Source: Utricularia gibba
Lineage: Eukaryota > Streptophyta > Magnoliopsida > Lamiales > Lentibulariaceae
Direction of reading: 5' to 3'
NCBI GenBank assembly: GCA_002189035.1
Contig: NEEC01000009.1
Coordinates: forward strand, 930,001 to 994,000
DNA: 64,000 nt
The stretch's first letter is position 1. Each line of letters begins with the position of its first letter. Under the pieces are notes generated by a model. The model was given only the letters and a program-made list of their open reading frames with translations, ran no database searches and was not told the DNA's origin. A program made the translations under genes and the position numbers. Shown one piece after another: positions 32,957-44,955 of this stretch.

Positions 32957-34552
32957 ATGGATTTCAACTCAATCATTTGTGCGGTTGTCACCCTCATCTT
33001 GCTTCCCTTACTTTGGGTTCTCAAGTCAAGAAGCGGCGCCGCCGGTAAATCACCGCCGCAAGCTGCTGGATCACGTTTCTTCACTGGCCATCTTCACATC
33101 CTGGGCGGCAGCACCGGCGAACTACCGCACGTCAAGTTAGGTTCCTTGGCTGATGTTCATGGGCCTATTTTTGGAATCAACCTCGGCCTCCGGCGAGCCG
33201 TGGTTGTCAGCAGTTCCGAGTTAGTCAGAGAGTTGTTCACTGTACATGATCGGAAGGTATCCGACAGGGCTGGACTTAGAGGCCTCGAGATCTTGACTCA
33301 CGACTACGCCATGTTGGGTTTCACCCCCTACGGCCCCTACTGGCGAAAAATTCGCAAGCTCGTCACGATCGAGCTTCTCTCCAGCCGCCGCGTTGAGACG
33401 ATGCGTCCGGTTCGGGAGTCGGAAATAAAAGCGGCGATCAAACAACTCCATCAGCTCTCTTCTTCAAGTGGCAACGCAGTGGACTTGAAGAACTGGTTCG
33501 AGGACCTTGGTTTCAATGTGATTCGAATGGTGGTGTCCGGAAAAAAGTTCGATCCGGCGGAGAAGCTCCAGTTGATCGATGCGGTGAAGGATTTTTTCAA
33601 GTTCGCTGGGACGTTTGTTGCTGCCGATGCTTGGCGTCCCCTCCGGTGGCTGGATTTGGGAGGTTACGAGAAGAAAATGAAGGAAACCGCCAAAAATCTC
33701 CAAGAAATCGTGGGGGCGTGGTTGACGGAGACCCAGCGAAAGCAACATTCCGATAAGGATGAGCCTCAGAGTTTCATGGATGTATTGCTGTCCGTTTTAC
33801 CATCTACAGAACTCCAATCCAACAGAAGTGCTTTGGCAACGATAACAGCCACGTGTGAGGTACATTTTCCGCTCACGCCTCTGTTTTTTTATTCATATCT
33901 TTCACCTCTTGCAAACCTCTAGAACATGATTCTTGGAGCAATCGACACAACCTCCGTCACGCTGACATGGGCACTTTCTCTGCTACTAAACCATCCACCA
34001 ACACTGAAAGCTGCTCAAGAAGAGCTGGACACCAAGATCGGGAGAGACAGACTGGTAACGGAATCCGACTTGCCGGATCTCGTGTATCTCCAGGCCGTCG
34101 TGAAAGAGACTCTCAGGTTATACCCAGCCACCCCTTTGGGCTCCCCCCGCGAATTCAGCGAGGACTGCGTCGTGGGTGGGTTCCACGTCCGAAAGGGGAC
34201 ATGGCTGATCGTCAACCTCTGGAAGCTGCACCGGGATCCTAGGTTTTGGTCCGAGGCATCGGAGTTTATGCCGGAGAGATTCGTGGGTGAGCACAAGAAG
34301 GTGGACGTCTCCGGCCAAGATTTCGAGCTCATTCCGTTCGGAGCGGGGAGGAGGATGTGCGTGGGCATGCACATGGGCTTGCAGATGGTGCATACGGTGC
34401 TGGCCACCCTGCTGCATGCTTTTGAGATCAAGACTGTTGATGAGGAGCCAGTTGACATGACCGAGTCGCTTGGGCTGACCAACAACAAGGCCACACCCAT
34501 CAATGTTGTTCTAAAGCCAAGACTAGCCCCAGATGTCTACATGTCTATGTAA
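32957..34552 (+). CDS. Cytochrome P450, CYP82 family (copy B')
   Basis: Two exons, 32957-33859 and 33923-34552, joined in phase 0; 510 residues, all open. Membrane anchor IICAVVTLILLPLLWVL, then HLHILGGSTGELPHV, SFMDVLLSVLP, I-helix GAIDTTSVTLTW, KETLR, FMPERF and haem loop FGAGRRMCVG. The 63-bp intron contains an in-frame stop at its acceptor, unlike that of copy A. It is the only undamaged B-type gene of the pair and so presumably keeps the B activity. The usual Gly-Gly before IDT is Gly-Ala here. CYP82 enzymes are ER-bound monooxygenases of specialised metabolism, needing NADPH-P450 reductase; substrate unknown. Confidence 0.93.
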
Positions 34553-35428
34553 TAAACAGACATTGTTTAAGGTTATCTGTTTGTTTAAGGTTTATATGTA
34601 ATGTAATGTTGTGGGTCTAGTAATTATATTCCATGTTAATAGGAATAAGGAATCATGTTTAAATAGATGGATTATCCTAATTGTATATGAGGACTTTTAA
34701 TGATGAAATAATTTCTTATGAGATATTTGGCTTTATGTCTAAATCTTATGAGCGTCATTACATTATGTGATTAATTTATCATGAAATAAAAACAATTTAA
34801 ATTTCTTCCAAGAAAAGGAAAAACCAGAGATATTGGGCTTTATTCTAAATGAGCCTGGAGCATTTTGGTACCTTGGGCCTGATGATTCATGGTCTAAAGG
34901 TTGGTATAGATGTGGGCCCAATATCATCACTGAGGGTCACCCATTTTGATTGATGTAGGGTTTTGTCATCCACCCTATCATCCTTCCTGTGCGCCCCAAT
35001 CTTCTTCTCGCACGGTTGTCAAGGTAATTCTTTCAGTCTCGGTATCCATGTGATGTTTTTGGATGTTTTTTTTTTCTGTTATTTGGGTTTCTTGTTAGTT
35101 TCCTCTAAAGCAATTGATTTTTCTGAGGAAGGAACATGAGTTTTTCAACGTTTTCTTGTGCACTGGGGGGAAACGAATTGGGTGTGCTTAATATTGGATT
35201 TCTGTGATTAAATAGTCGTGTATTTTATGTTCTGATGGAAGGAGGTGAACAGTCTCTTGTGTTCAGAAGAAGGCGTTGTTGGCTTTTGCCTAGTTTTTTT
35301 TTTTTTTTTTTTTAAGTCGGTGTCTATTGGAGTTAAATGTTTTTATTTTGTTAGTTGGAATGTGTCTTTTTTTAGGGTAATAATTTTTGAAAATAAATGG
35401 TTTTCCTTATCATGATCCTGAGTTGCAG
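34553..35428. other. CYP82 B' 3' flank and BTF3 5' leader with intron
   Basis: 34553-34860 is the B' 3' flank; the part from 34770 to 34857 matches 24310-24396 after copy B, up to TGGAGC, where the duplication breakpoint lies. From about 34970 the BTF3 leader begins; a probable untranslated exon ends at 35023 (GTCAAG then GTAATT) and an intron runs to 35428, placing the BTF3 ATG directly after TTGCAG. A 24-base T-rich run lies in that intron near 35289-35312. Confidence 0.65.
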
Positions 35429-36413
35429 ATGAATGTGGAAAAGCTAATGAAGATGGCCGGGTCCGTCCGTACGGGTGGGAAGGGTACCGTTAGAAGGTTT
35501 GAGTTACAGTCGAGAAAGTATATGTTCAAGTGTAATGTGGTAAACTATTTTTTATTCATTGAGTAATTCTTGGGAAGAGCAGAAAGAAGAAGGCTGTTCA
35601 TAAGACGACCACCACAGATGACAAGAGACTGCAGAGTACTCTAAAGAGAATAGGGGTGAATGCTATTCCTGCCATTGAAGAAGTTAATATTTTCAAGGAG
35701 GATGTCGTCATCCAGTTTATTAACCCAAAGGGTATGCTGGCCTCTACATGGCCTCATCTCAGTAGCTTCATTGTCGTGTTTGCTGATCACCTCCTTTCCC
35801 CTCTTTTTCACAACAGTGCAAGCTTCCATCCCAGCAAACACTTGGGTTGTGAGTGGAACTCCACAGAACAAGAGTATGTCTTGCCTTCTCTTCCATCTAC
35901 GCATAGCTTAATGATGCTCGGACTTTGCATATATTCCTGATGATTCATTTTTTTGCTTTTTATTAGACACGTGAAATAGTTTTTGGTATAGGCGTTTGTG
36001 GTTAGAGTAAGGGAAATGATATACATGGCCCCTATGCTTTTATACTCCACTTTTTTTTTCATGAATTAACCTGTGTTCTTACGTTACTGCTATCAGAGCT
36101 GCAAGACATTCTTCCTCAAATTATCAACCAATTGGGTAGGCTTTCTCTTCATTCGTCTTTATCTCGTGATGTTCTTGACCGAATCCCATCCAACAGAACT
36201 CCATGTCTTAAAAATCTTGCAGGACCCGATAACTTGGAGAATTTGAAGAGGCTGGCTGAGCAATTCCAGAAACAGGCCCCTGCCACCGGCAGTGGTACGG
36301 CCACCGCTGCTGCTGGGGCGCCGGATGGCGACGATGATGATGAGGTGCCTGAGCTTGTGGCAGGACAGACATTCGAGGCTGCCGCCGAGGAGGAGCACAA
36401 ACATACTTCTTAA
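35429..36413 (+). CDS. BTF3: Nascent polypeptide-associated complex subunit beta / basic transcription factor 3
   Basis: Five coding exons, 35429-35496, 35583-35731, 35817-35873, 36097-36135 and 36223-36413, giving 167 residues. The start [20 protein letters not shown] and [14 protein letters not shown] are near-invariant in plant BTF3, followed by the NAC-beta domain ([59 protein letters not shown]) and an acidic C-terminus. NAC-beta pairs with NAC-alpha at the ribosome exit tunnel and shields nascent chains; plant BTF3 also affects chloroplast function and eIF4E-linked growth. The start follows a leader intron directly. Converges on the BTB gene with 269 bp between stops. Confidence 0.95.
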
Positions 36414-36682
36414 GGCACTTCCTTTTAAAATTAACTGTCGTGATCCAGCCCACACTTTCAAATTTGCATTTATTTGCTTTTTGAGATGTTGAGAATTTGG
36501 ATCTTCAAGAGCAAACTCATTCTCTTCTTTTTCATCATATCTCTACCACTTGACCCCTTCCCATCAGACCATCCCAAAGGGGAACGAAATATTTGTGGGA
36601 ATGGAATCAGGATTGAAACAACATGCAAATTGAGTACAAAAAATCCTACATGACGCAATGTTTACAGACATTGCCTAATCAT

Positions 36683-38619
36683 CTACCTGCGAGGAGGGAA
36701 AGTTGAATCGGATCCTCTAAGAAGGGATCTGCGCCACCATATCTGGAATGCTTTGCTTAGATTCGGGCAGTCATTGCTTATCTTGGAAAGACAATGGAAC
36801 CATTGCATAAACAAAGCACACTGCTCGTTTAAAGGGAGTGTAAGAAGCACCTGCCCTATTGACTCCTCCAACATCTCCATGTCAAGCCCCTTCTTGCATC
36901 TTTGTAGCCAGCTGAAGTCATGAAGCATAGGCTCAAACCATGTCTGGAAGAGACGTAACCTTGTCGCCGACCGGCAGTGCAGTTTCCGATCACCTATCGC
37001 AATGAACAGCGTGGCCGACACACGGCTGAGGGTATACCTTACCATTGGAGACAAACTTTTGTGAATCTTTAGCAGTTCCTGCTGACTTGACCATAGTTCC
37101 ACAAATTCTTCAGCCATCTGCTGATCAAGAAGGATGTCGAGCAGCCAACTGATGTCGTCAATGAGCTTCGAGGCATACCCCAACAATGGCCTGTCTTTTC
37201 CCTTTTTTGAATCAGACCCATCACCACCATATGCCTCAAGCAAATGCTCTGTTAACGAAGCTACAGACAGCTCGCAAGCTTCTATAATGTCCTTGTTCAG
37301 ATCTGGGTAGTTCTTCTCGTAGACTGAGCTTTTTCCAAGAAGGCCCTTAACCAAAGCCTTTATCTCATTCCTGGCATGGATGTCACTGCTGGTGATTATT
37401 GAGGACATAAGATTTTTGGTCATGTTTTGTTGGGATTCAACATCATGCGAAGCGAGACGGTCCAAGATGCCTGAAGATTCATCATCCTCGAAACTAAATC
37501 TACCAAAGGCTTCCCTCAGCTTTTCCTCTTCTTCTTCAGTCCATGGTACTGCATCAAGGTATCTCAAACATGCAGAGACCGCTCTGCCAAACTTGATCCG
37601 GGCAGAAACCTGACAATGCAAGTGATTAGTGTTCAGAAAAGGATACTGTATCCACTCAATCAGATATGCCATCATGTTGATTTCAGAATCATGAGCAGGG
37701 AAAACAAGAATATAAGCATTATGCATCAGACTATGCAGTTTTCAATTTTGCAGCTAAAAGGAGTTGTTTTTTCTGCTAAGATTGCGGGAAAAAGATTGGA
37801 GAGTTCAGAAAGCCACCACGAAGTGCACGAAGAGTAAGCTATGTTAATGAAAACCAAAAGCACATTCCATCTCAGGAACACACGCATATGCGCAGCTGAA
37901 CATTCTAGAACTCAAGTTTGTAAAGGGCATTCGTATCACAGGAAACCTTCACGTTTCCAAGGAGCTAATCGCGACGGAACTCTAAATGAGACTACCTCTA
38001 GAATGCTGATAGCTCTAAAAACGCCAAGCTTTTGAAGTTTCTTCAGAATGTCTTCTTTGAACATGAGCTCAATTGTTTCACGAAATACATTCAAATTCTC
38101 CACGTCGGCCACTTCAATCCTGCAGACACCGCTTGAATTGTTGGCGCTCGAGGCCATCAAACCACTGAAAATAGGGCTGTTTGCAGCCAAGACCTTCGAT
38201 CCCAGCTCCAGAACCAGGGATTCCCCATTCTTACCCCTCGCATTCAACCTCACGTCAAAATTCCTCAATGTTGTCGGTTTTAGGGCAGTAGTTTGGGGAT
38301 CAGCTGGCACAATGGGCGCCTTGGTATGCGTTAGGTTCTGTTGCAACTCCTGGGTAACCACCACTGGGTGGTCCGAAATTGGGGAAACCCGACCTGGGGA
38401 GAGGATCCGTCGAGCCAACGGCGGCCGTGGCTGCTGCTGGCTCTGGGGCGAGGAAAATGAGGCCTCGACCGTCTTTTTACCCCTGGAAGATGAAGAAATG
38501 GAGCGCGATGACGGAAAATAATCAGGACTTAAGGGCGGAGAGAATGTGCAGCACCAATGTCGCCGCCGCTGATGGGGGCGGTGGCGATGGTGCGCCCTGG
38601 GATGCTTGAGATCCGGCAT
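36683..38619 (-). CDS. BTB/POZ domain protein (At2g13690/At5g60050 type)
   Basis: Two exons on the minus strand, 37996-38619 and 36683-37609, with one phase-0 intron; 516 residues. The N-terminus MPDLKHPRAHHRHR is His/Arg-rich, followed by a Ser/Pro-rich segment. A BTB fold lies near residues 120-208 (FDVRLNARGKNGESLVLELG, VLAANSPIFSGLM, IEVADVENLNVFRETIELMF). The C-terminal 300 residues are helical (PWTEEEEEKLREAF, LLGYASKLIDDISWLLDILL, CALFMQWFHCLSK). I recall this architecture from plant proteins annotated as PRL1-interacting factor G-like; the function is poorly known. BTB domains commonly bridge substrates to CUL3 ubiquitin ligases, but no partner can be read here. Confidence 0.88.
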
Positions 38620-40001
38620 GGAAATGGAAATTGAGCTTCCGGGGTGGTAGAAAGGTAAGATCTTTCGCAGTTGCTAAAGCCACAACACAACCCCTCTAGA
38701 GTTACGGCGTGACGACAAGGTCAGTTTTTTCTTATCCCGACACCTTCCTTCCCCACCCTCTGGCGCTTCTGAAATACATCAAAGATGCCGACTTTTCTAC
38801 TCCGGCACCAAGATTCCCCATCGAAGATCATTCAAATTCTAAATCATGTATTTGCATGGATTAGACATTAATATTCGAAATTAAAACGCAAATACATTCA
38901 ATAATATTTCTGAAGAAAAAAAACAGAGTCTGTTCTAATCTGGAAATGTGCTTCATATTATGTAGACTAAAATAAGTTTTAAATTATTTGAATAAAATTA
39001 AGTATTGTTTTGAAAAATTTTTGAAAAATGTTTTTATTTTTTTTAATTATTTTTAAAAAATAGAAATAAAAATTAAAAATAATCAACTTTTTAATTTTTC
39101 AAAAATAATTTTTATAGATATGATTTTAAAAATATTTTTGATAGAATTATTTTTATAATTAAAAATGTTTTAAAATAAAACTATTTTTATTTTTAAAAAA
39201 TATAAATAGATTTTAAAAATTTTACACACATTACTTTAATGTAATATTATAAAATTATGATTGTGATCTAAAATAAAATTATATTATAAATTTTAATAAA
39301 ATATAATATATTAAATTATTATATAATTTAATATTTGATGTAAACATATTTTTAGATTAAATAAAAAAATACATGATATAATTTTTTAAATTAATTTATT
39401 CTTTAATCTTTAAAGAGAAATTCAAAAAATTTAATAATTTATGAAATTAATCACAAAATTTAAATTTATGATTTTAATATTGAACAATTAAATGTTAGAA
39501 TTTTTAAAAATTAAATAGAATTATTTCAAGAAATTAATAAAAAAAACAGATACATAAATCATAATGATTGAAAACTTTAAAATGAATAATATCATATAAA
39601 AAATAAGAATTATAAACTTTAGTAAACTAGAGTCCAATTAGAAGTGGACGCCACACCTAGGTAACATTAGAGAGAAGAAGCAAACCCGGTTGAATCCATT
39701 AATGCGGATGCCGATGTATCACAACAATATCAACAATTGTGGATAAACTCAATGCACCATATAATATACAAACAGACATAGGTGCATCACCGGCCATGTT
39801 GCAGAGGGCTTAGTCATCGCCATGGACACCTCGTTGGTCGTCCCATCCAAATCGCCATTGCATTTACAAAAAGATTATCGTTTTATCTTCCCAACCAACT
39901 CTGTCGGTAGGGCTTCAATGGTGACTGTTATTTCACACAGTACTTGTTTAAGAAGCGAAGATGGCAGGACGCAATGCATCACCAGCACCAAGCATCTGGA
40001 A
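38620..40001. other. Intergenic, extremely AT-rich
   Basis: 38860-39620 is among the most A/T-rich DNA in the window (long runs such as ATTTTTAAAAATATAAATAG) with no gene. The right end contains the upstream region of the first glycine-rich gene; its frame stays open upstream to 39822, but the family start at 40002 is preferred. No clear TATA box was found for that gene. Confidence 0.5.
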
Positions 40002-40367
40002 ATGGCCTCTTCCAGATTCGTTCTCATCTTCCTCGTCGTGGTGCTCCTCGTTTCCTCCGAGGCTGCTGCTGTCGGAGATGCCGCTGCCTCCGACTCAGCC
40101 GAAGCATGTAATGAAGCGAAAACTCCATTGATTTTTGTAGCAAGCTGATCGTGGCAATGCCTTGATGTGTTCTCTTTGTTGACTTCAGCCAACGCCGGCG
40201 AAGTGTCTTATAACCCTGACCAGTACGGTGGTCGCTGCGGTCCTTACGGATGCGGCGGTGGCCGATGGGGCGGCGGCGGGCGCTACCGGTGCCGATGCTG
40301 CGGCTACAGATGGTGCCGTTGCTGCTACACTGCTGCGGCCAAGGCTGAAGCTGGGCCGAAGAACTGA
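40002..40367 (+). CDS. Small secreted glycine/cysteine-rich protein 1
   Basis: Two exons, 40002-40107 and 40189-40367, with a phase-1 intron; 94 residues. Signal peptide MASSRFVLIFLVVVLLVSSE then AAAVGD. The mature part has YNPDQYGGRCGPYGCGGGR, then a Cys/Arg module around YRCRCCGYRWCRCCY, and ends AEAGPKN. It belongs to the plant glycine-rich protein group with MASK/MASS signal peptides, extracellular proteins of which AtGRP3 binds the kinase WAK1; assignment to that class is by general resemblance. First gene of the 40-59 kb array. The start is the ATG giving the family signal peptide, although the frame stays open upstream to 39822. Eight cysteines suggest disulfides or metal binding. Confidence 0.82.
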
Positions 40368-40758
40368 TGGGTCAATGAAGCGTTAAGTTAATCACCTGCT
40401 GTCCGAATAAGAAAGCGTCGTGTGTGTGTTGTTCCACCGTCGTGGAAGCAAGCGTCTTCTGTTTCACCGGTCCGAATGCTGTTCCTAGTACATGGTTCAA
40501 CGATGTCGTCATCTTCATCTTTTGCATGCATAACGTCGTGGAGAGGAATCATGCAGTTTTCATTTCTAGGAGATTTTACCAAAAAAATTATGCCAAATCA
40601 GTAAATAAAAAATATTCAAAAAATAAATAATTGTATAAGGGAGTGTTTGGAACAAGTACTAGTTCTAAAAAAAAGAAAATTTTGAGATAAATTTTATTAT
40701 TTAGAAATATTTTTATTTTAATAAAGTAATGAACAATGTCTATTTTTTCAATTTTCAA

Positions 40759-41277
40759 CAGTTTTAAAAACAGCCTGAACCCATTAAACCGTTTAACTAT
40801 GGTTTTGGGTTCAACCGTTTTTTAAAATGGGTTGAACCTGTTTCATTAATTTTGAATTATATTTATTAAAATATTAGAATATAATTATAAAATCATAATT
40901 TAATATATCAAAATATTGAAAAAATAAAAAATAAAAATATATCTATCAATAATTGATGCACTTACATTAAAAAGTTTTATCAAAATCATATTTATCATTT
41001 CATATCTCATTAAAATAATGTATAATTTAAATATAAATAATTATTTTCTACTATCAATATAAATACATATATAAAAAATATAATTATTAAGATTTATTTA
41101 AAATATATATCAAATATATATAACATATTTTATATTTATTTATAACCATTATCATTAAATAAATAATAAAAATTTAAAAATAGAAGTAAAGAATACGGTT
41201 GGATCCAACCCATCAAAACATGAGTTCGGATCTAATCTGGTCAAACCATGGGTCGAACCCAGGTTTTTAAAACACTG
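40759..41277. mobile_element. hAT-like MITE, complete copy
   Basis: 519 bp. Ends are imperfect inverted repeats: CAGTTTTAAAAACAGCCTG on the left and, reading the right end in reverse, CAGTGTTTTAAAAACCTGGG. Flanks are ATTTTCAA (40751-40758) and CTTTTCAA (41278-41285), a target duplication matching at 7 of 8 bases, as expected for hAT elements. Interior AT-rich with no ORF. A second, left-truncated copy lies near 59185-59485. Confidence 0.8.
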
Positions 41278-42553
41278 CTTTTCAATAAATAAAATTTAAT
41301 TAATTCCCTGTTCAATCCACAAGAACATTGCCCATTTATGCAGCAAACTTTTCAATTTTTTGAATCGTGATTTTTATTTCACAAAATATATAGATATTTT
41401 TTTAATAGGAACATACTTTTCAAACTCTTTTTTTTCGAATATATGATATTCCTTTTTACAGCTGTACGGCACTACCACATTAATAAGAAGACCCAACTAG
41501 AAGTATTTTATTTTATGGATTATTTCAAATTGCATTTTTTTACTAATTCACCCAGAACTGATTCCATTGATCTGGAACATGATATGAATCAGTCAAATAT
41601 GAATTTGATCGGTCAATATATACTGTACAAGTAAAACATGGATCTTGATATTTAATATTATAATCAAAGTAAGACACATACCAATGATGGAACAAGAGGG
41701 CAATCATTGAGTGTGTATGAGATAGAGAATACAAGATTAGATCTATGATGACAGTATAATATATTGGTTATGAATGAAGAAAAAAAAAGTGGTTAAATAG
41801 ATCTATTTTTGTAATCTAAACGAATAATATCGTATAATATGAGTGTAAGTCATGGTGATGGTATCTCATATTACTTATGGATTGAGAATGAAAGTGTTGA
41901 AATCAAGTTATATTAAACTTGTATGATCCTTTTTACTTAGACGGGAGAAAAGACAAAATCATATTGATTGAATATTCAAATCAAAAAATATTATACAACG
42001 GGGCGTGAGTATTAACATTATGCTCTAGAATAAACATACTGAATCGTCTTCTATTATTACCCTGTACATCAAATATCGAGTAACAAGTTAAATTTTCCAG
42101 CTTTCACATTGGCACAGAATACGACACTGTAGTAGGACCAACGTTGTCCATCACCAGTTATTGTTTTCACATTGACACACTTGTCCACATGGAAGCACTG
42201 GTTTTTTTGGTCACAATTATTTCATTTAAACAAATATTGTGATGAAAAACATAAGCATGGAAAATTATGAGCTGCTTATTTGTATCTACAGCAACAAGAC
42301 TATCCATGACTAATGGGAATGAGGATTTCGATCTGAGATCGTTTGTTTTATATTATAACGTTTGACAAAAGTGTGATGTATCTGGACTAATATCTATGCC
42401 ATGTTAATCATTTGTGTGAGTAGCATTTGCATGTGATGGATTTTTTTGTTTTTTTTTTTAGTGAGGGTTTCAACTACGATGGGGTCCTTGGAATTTAATG
42501 ATCCAATGGTGACATGGCTGAGAATTGGAGCTACTTTTATCAGGAATCTCTTC
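41278..42553. other. Intergenic AT-rich DNA before glycine-rich gene 2
   Basis: No coding sequence or classified repeat recognised beyond degraded AT-rich filler. The last 100 bp are the promoter of the next gene. Confidence 0.4.
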
Positions 42554-42559
42554 TATAAG
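42554..42559 (+). promoter_or_regulatory. TATA box of glycine-rich gene 2
   Basis: TATAAG, 52 bp upstream of the ATG at 42606, in the context CTTCTATAAGTACTGAGGAGG, similar to the CATCTATAAGTAGTGGGGGAG context of genes 3 and 5. Confidence 0.6.
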
Positions 42560-42605
42560 TACTGAGGAGGCATTCTCATTCGAGTGCAAGGTTGGGGCTC
42601 TGGAA

Positions 42606-43164
42606 ATGGCTTCTTCCAAATTGCTTCTCTGTGTTGGGTTTCTCTTGGTTGCTGTCTTCCTCGTCTCCTCGGAGCTTGCTGCTGCTAGGGAGTTGGCGGA
42701 AGACTCCAGCGCAGTTGATGCATGTAAGTGTTTTAGATAAATCTTTTTTTTATTTGTTTTTGTTTTTATGTTATTTCTGATGTGTTGGTTTGTGGGTTTT
42801 GTTTCACTCAGCCAAACTCAGCGATGAGATCCACGACCATGGTGCGGTAGAGGAGTCGAAGCAGTATGGGTATCACAGGGGCCCCTATTACGGTGGTGGC
42901 GGCGGTGGTGGCGGTGGCCCTTATGGCGGTCGCGGGGGGCCTGGGGGTCCTTATTATGGTCGTGGCCCCTATGGCAGGGGCCCCTATTATGGTGGTGGTG
43001 GTCGCGGCCCCTATTATGGCGGCCGTCCTGTTGGTGGCGGTGGTGGCGGCGGCGGAGGTGGTGGCGGCGGTGGTGGCGGTGGTGGTGGCGGTGGCGGCGG
43101 CGGTGGTGGTGGCGGAGGTGGAGGCGGAGGCGGAGGTGGAGGCGGCGGTGGACACCATCCTTAG
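42606..43164 (+). CDS. Small secreted glycine-rich protein 2 (poly-Gly)
   Basis: Two exons, 42606-42723 and 42812-43164, phase-1 intron; 156 residues. Signal peptide MASSKLLLCVGFLLVAVFLV ending in SSELAAA, then a short acidic segment RELAEDSSAVDA. Exon 2 begins S-KLSDEIHDHGAVEESK, the family motif after the intron, then PYYGGG and PYGRGP repeats, followed by about 40 almost uninterrupted glycines and the end GHHP. The protein has no cysteine-rich module, unlike its neighbours. Such proteins are usually cell-wall structural or WAK-associated components. The tract is made of mixed GGT/GGC/GGA codons, so it was not built by simple one-codon slippage. Alternative antisense frames across the tract are shadows. 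Confidence 0.85.
43033..43151 (+). repeat. GGN trinucleotide tract coding poly-glycine
   Basis: About 40 consecutive GGN codons within exon 2 of glycine-rich gene 2, mostly GGT and GGC with GGA toward the 3' end. Likely length-polymorphic; the G-rich strand could form quadruplexes. Confidence 0.9.
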
Positions 43165-44284
43165 ACTCCCCAAGAAAACAAAAACAAGGCGTATCCATCC
43201 ATCCACTTACCCTATGAATAAGAACCCAAGACGGGTTCCGATGTATTGAGCACCCCCTCCTCATCTCATGTTCCCGTCGTTGTGTTGTAATACCTCCCAA
43301 TGCTTTTATGTTCACACCCTTTTCTTATGCATCTGGACGCCTAAAACAACACCCAACACCACGATGAACGCGACAGACCCCAAGAATGGTCGGAAAAATT
43401 ACACCCACAAAACAAACCAGAGACCCTACCCCTACCCACACCAGCGCAGCGCCATGGATCCCACTCTCCACGCATACCCTTATCATCATCTGGACAGTAC
43501 ACCAGCATCCAATGTTAAATCTTCGGATAGTTGATCAACCCAGTAATCATAAATATCTTTAGAATATCTAATTATAAAATTTCTAGTTTATATGTTCACA
43601 GAATAATCAATCTGATCGAGTAAACACATATAAAGCTCAAATACATAATAAACTTAGATCATATTAAAAAAAAAATTAGAATATACAATATCACATTAAA
43701 ATTTGAAAATCACATAATAGTATATACAAAATTATAAATCATTAGTAATTAATTAAGCTTAATCTTTTTTAAATACAATCCACGTTGTTTGTATACTTTT
43801 AATGTGCACGTCCGATCCATCGAATACTAAATTTCAACATGTATTAGTATATCTGCGTTCTGCATTCCAAATGAAGCCACTACTTTCAAATGCATTATAC
43901 ACCAGTTTCATCTCCTTCCCCGTCGATGGAACCACCCCAAGAAAGGATTCCAGAAATGGGAGGCCCATTCGTCCGGCCGACAAATCACAATACGAACAGC
44001 TCGGATGGTCCCCTTCTCCCCTGCCCTTTTTTTTTGTGGTGTAGATTTTGCCGACGAGTTCTTGCCGTTATCCTTAAATTAATTATACATCGACTTCAAA
44101 TAACTTTGAAATAATCAAAAAGATATTTATAATTAATCAAATTACCTTATTACACGCCCACACACTCCTCACTGGATGCCGGTTTGCTTGACTCAGCCAA
44201 ACATGTTAATAATTTAAATATACTGAAAACTCATGATTATTTGTTTTTTTTTCAATTAATGATGTGGGTTTGGTTGACTCAACC

Positions 44285-44345
44285 AAAGTTGGCGATGAGG
44301 TCAACGACCCAGGTCTTGTTCCAGGAAGAGTTCAATTAGAAGGAA
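44285..44345 (+). pseudogene. Exon-2 relic of the glycine-rich family
   Basis: CCAAAGTTGGCGATGAGGTC reads S-KVGDEVND, the conserved start of family exon 2 just after the intron. The acceptor is CAA instead of CAG, and the sequence leaves the family after VPG. A shorter echo (TTGACTCAGCCAAA) lies near 44189. No exon 1 is found nearby. A dead fragment from a former gene copy. Confidence 0.6.
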
Positions 44346-44807
44346 ATGATTTCCCTAATCAAGAGATAAGATCAAGTGCAAGTGGAGACATATCACTATA
44401 TCACCAAATGTTGCATCCGTATCCGAATATCACCGTATAAATACGAGGGATCGTAAATATACGAATACTGAATATGTCAAATGATCTTATGAAGAAAAGA
44501 ACATGAGGAAAAGATGAGCAAAACAGCTTGGAATGGGGGCCGAGCATGATGCAATTAAAAGATATTTAAGTTGAAATTAAAGATCTGATGAATTAAAACA
44601 TATATATGTATAAATTTTAAATATATAAAAAATATTAGATGTAATTAATTAAATTGATTCATAGTTTCATATATATTTTATCATATAACTTTAATCATTT
44701 TATGTAGTATTATTTTGTTCTAATAATTGGACCCTAGTCAAGCTGGACTTAGTTAGATTAAGACTTGTGTTTTTTTATAATTAAATTAAATATTCGATTA
44801 ATCATTC

Positions 44808-44955
44808 AATCACATATGTGAAAATCTAAATACATATTAAATGTAGACAATATTAAAAAATATTATATTCAATCAATTACAAATAATATATAATATATTA
44901 TATACTTTATTATATCAATTTAATATTTCGATTTATTTTATTCTAATAATCTTGA
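44808..44955. repeat. Dispersed AT-rich repeat, MITE-like copy
   Basis: About 150 bp with the family signatures: ATATGTGAAAATCTAAATAC at one end, AATCAATTACAAATAATA in the middle and TTTATTCTAATAATC at the other end. Same family as 31028-31203, 50885-51062, 55600-55755 and 56465-56615, in either orientation. Confidence 0.6.

Noticed and set aside
41220-41265. Possible tRNA-like GGGTCGAACCC motif
   Set aside because: No cloverleaf can be built around it; it is part of the hAT-like MITE right end.
42808-43315. Long minus-strand ORFs (Thr/Ala-rich and His/Arg-rich) across glycine-rich gene 2
   Set aside because: Antisense translation of the GGN tract inevitably gives open low-complexity frames; no other evidence.
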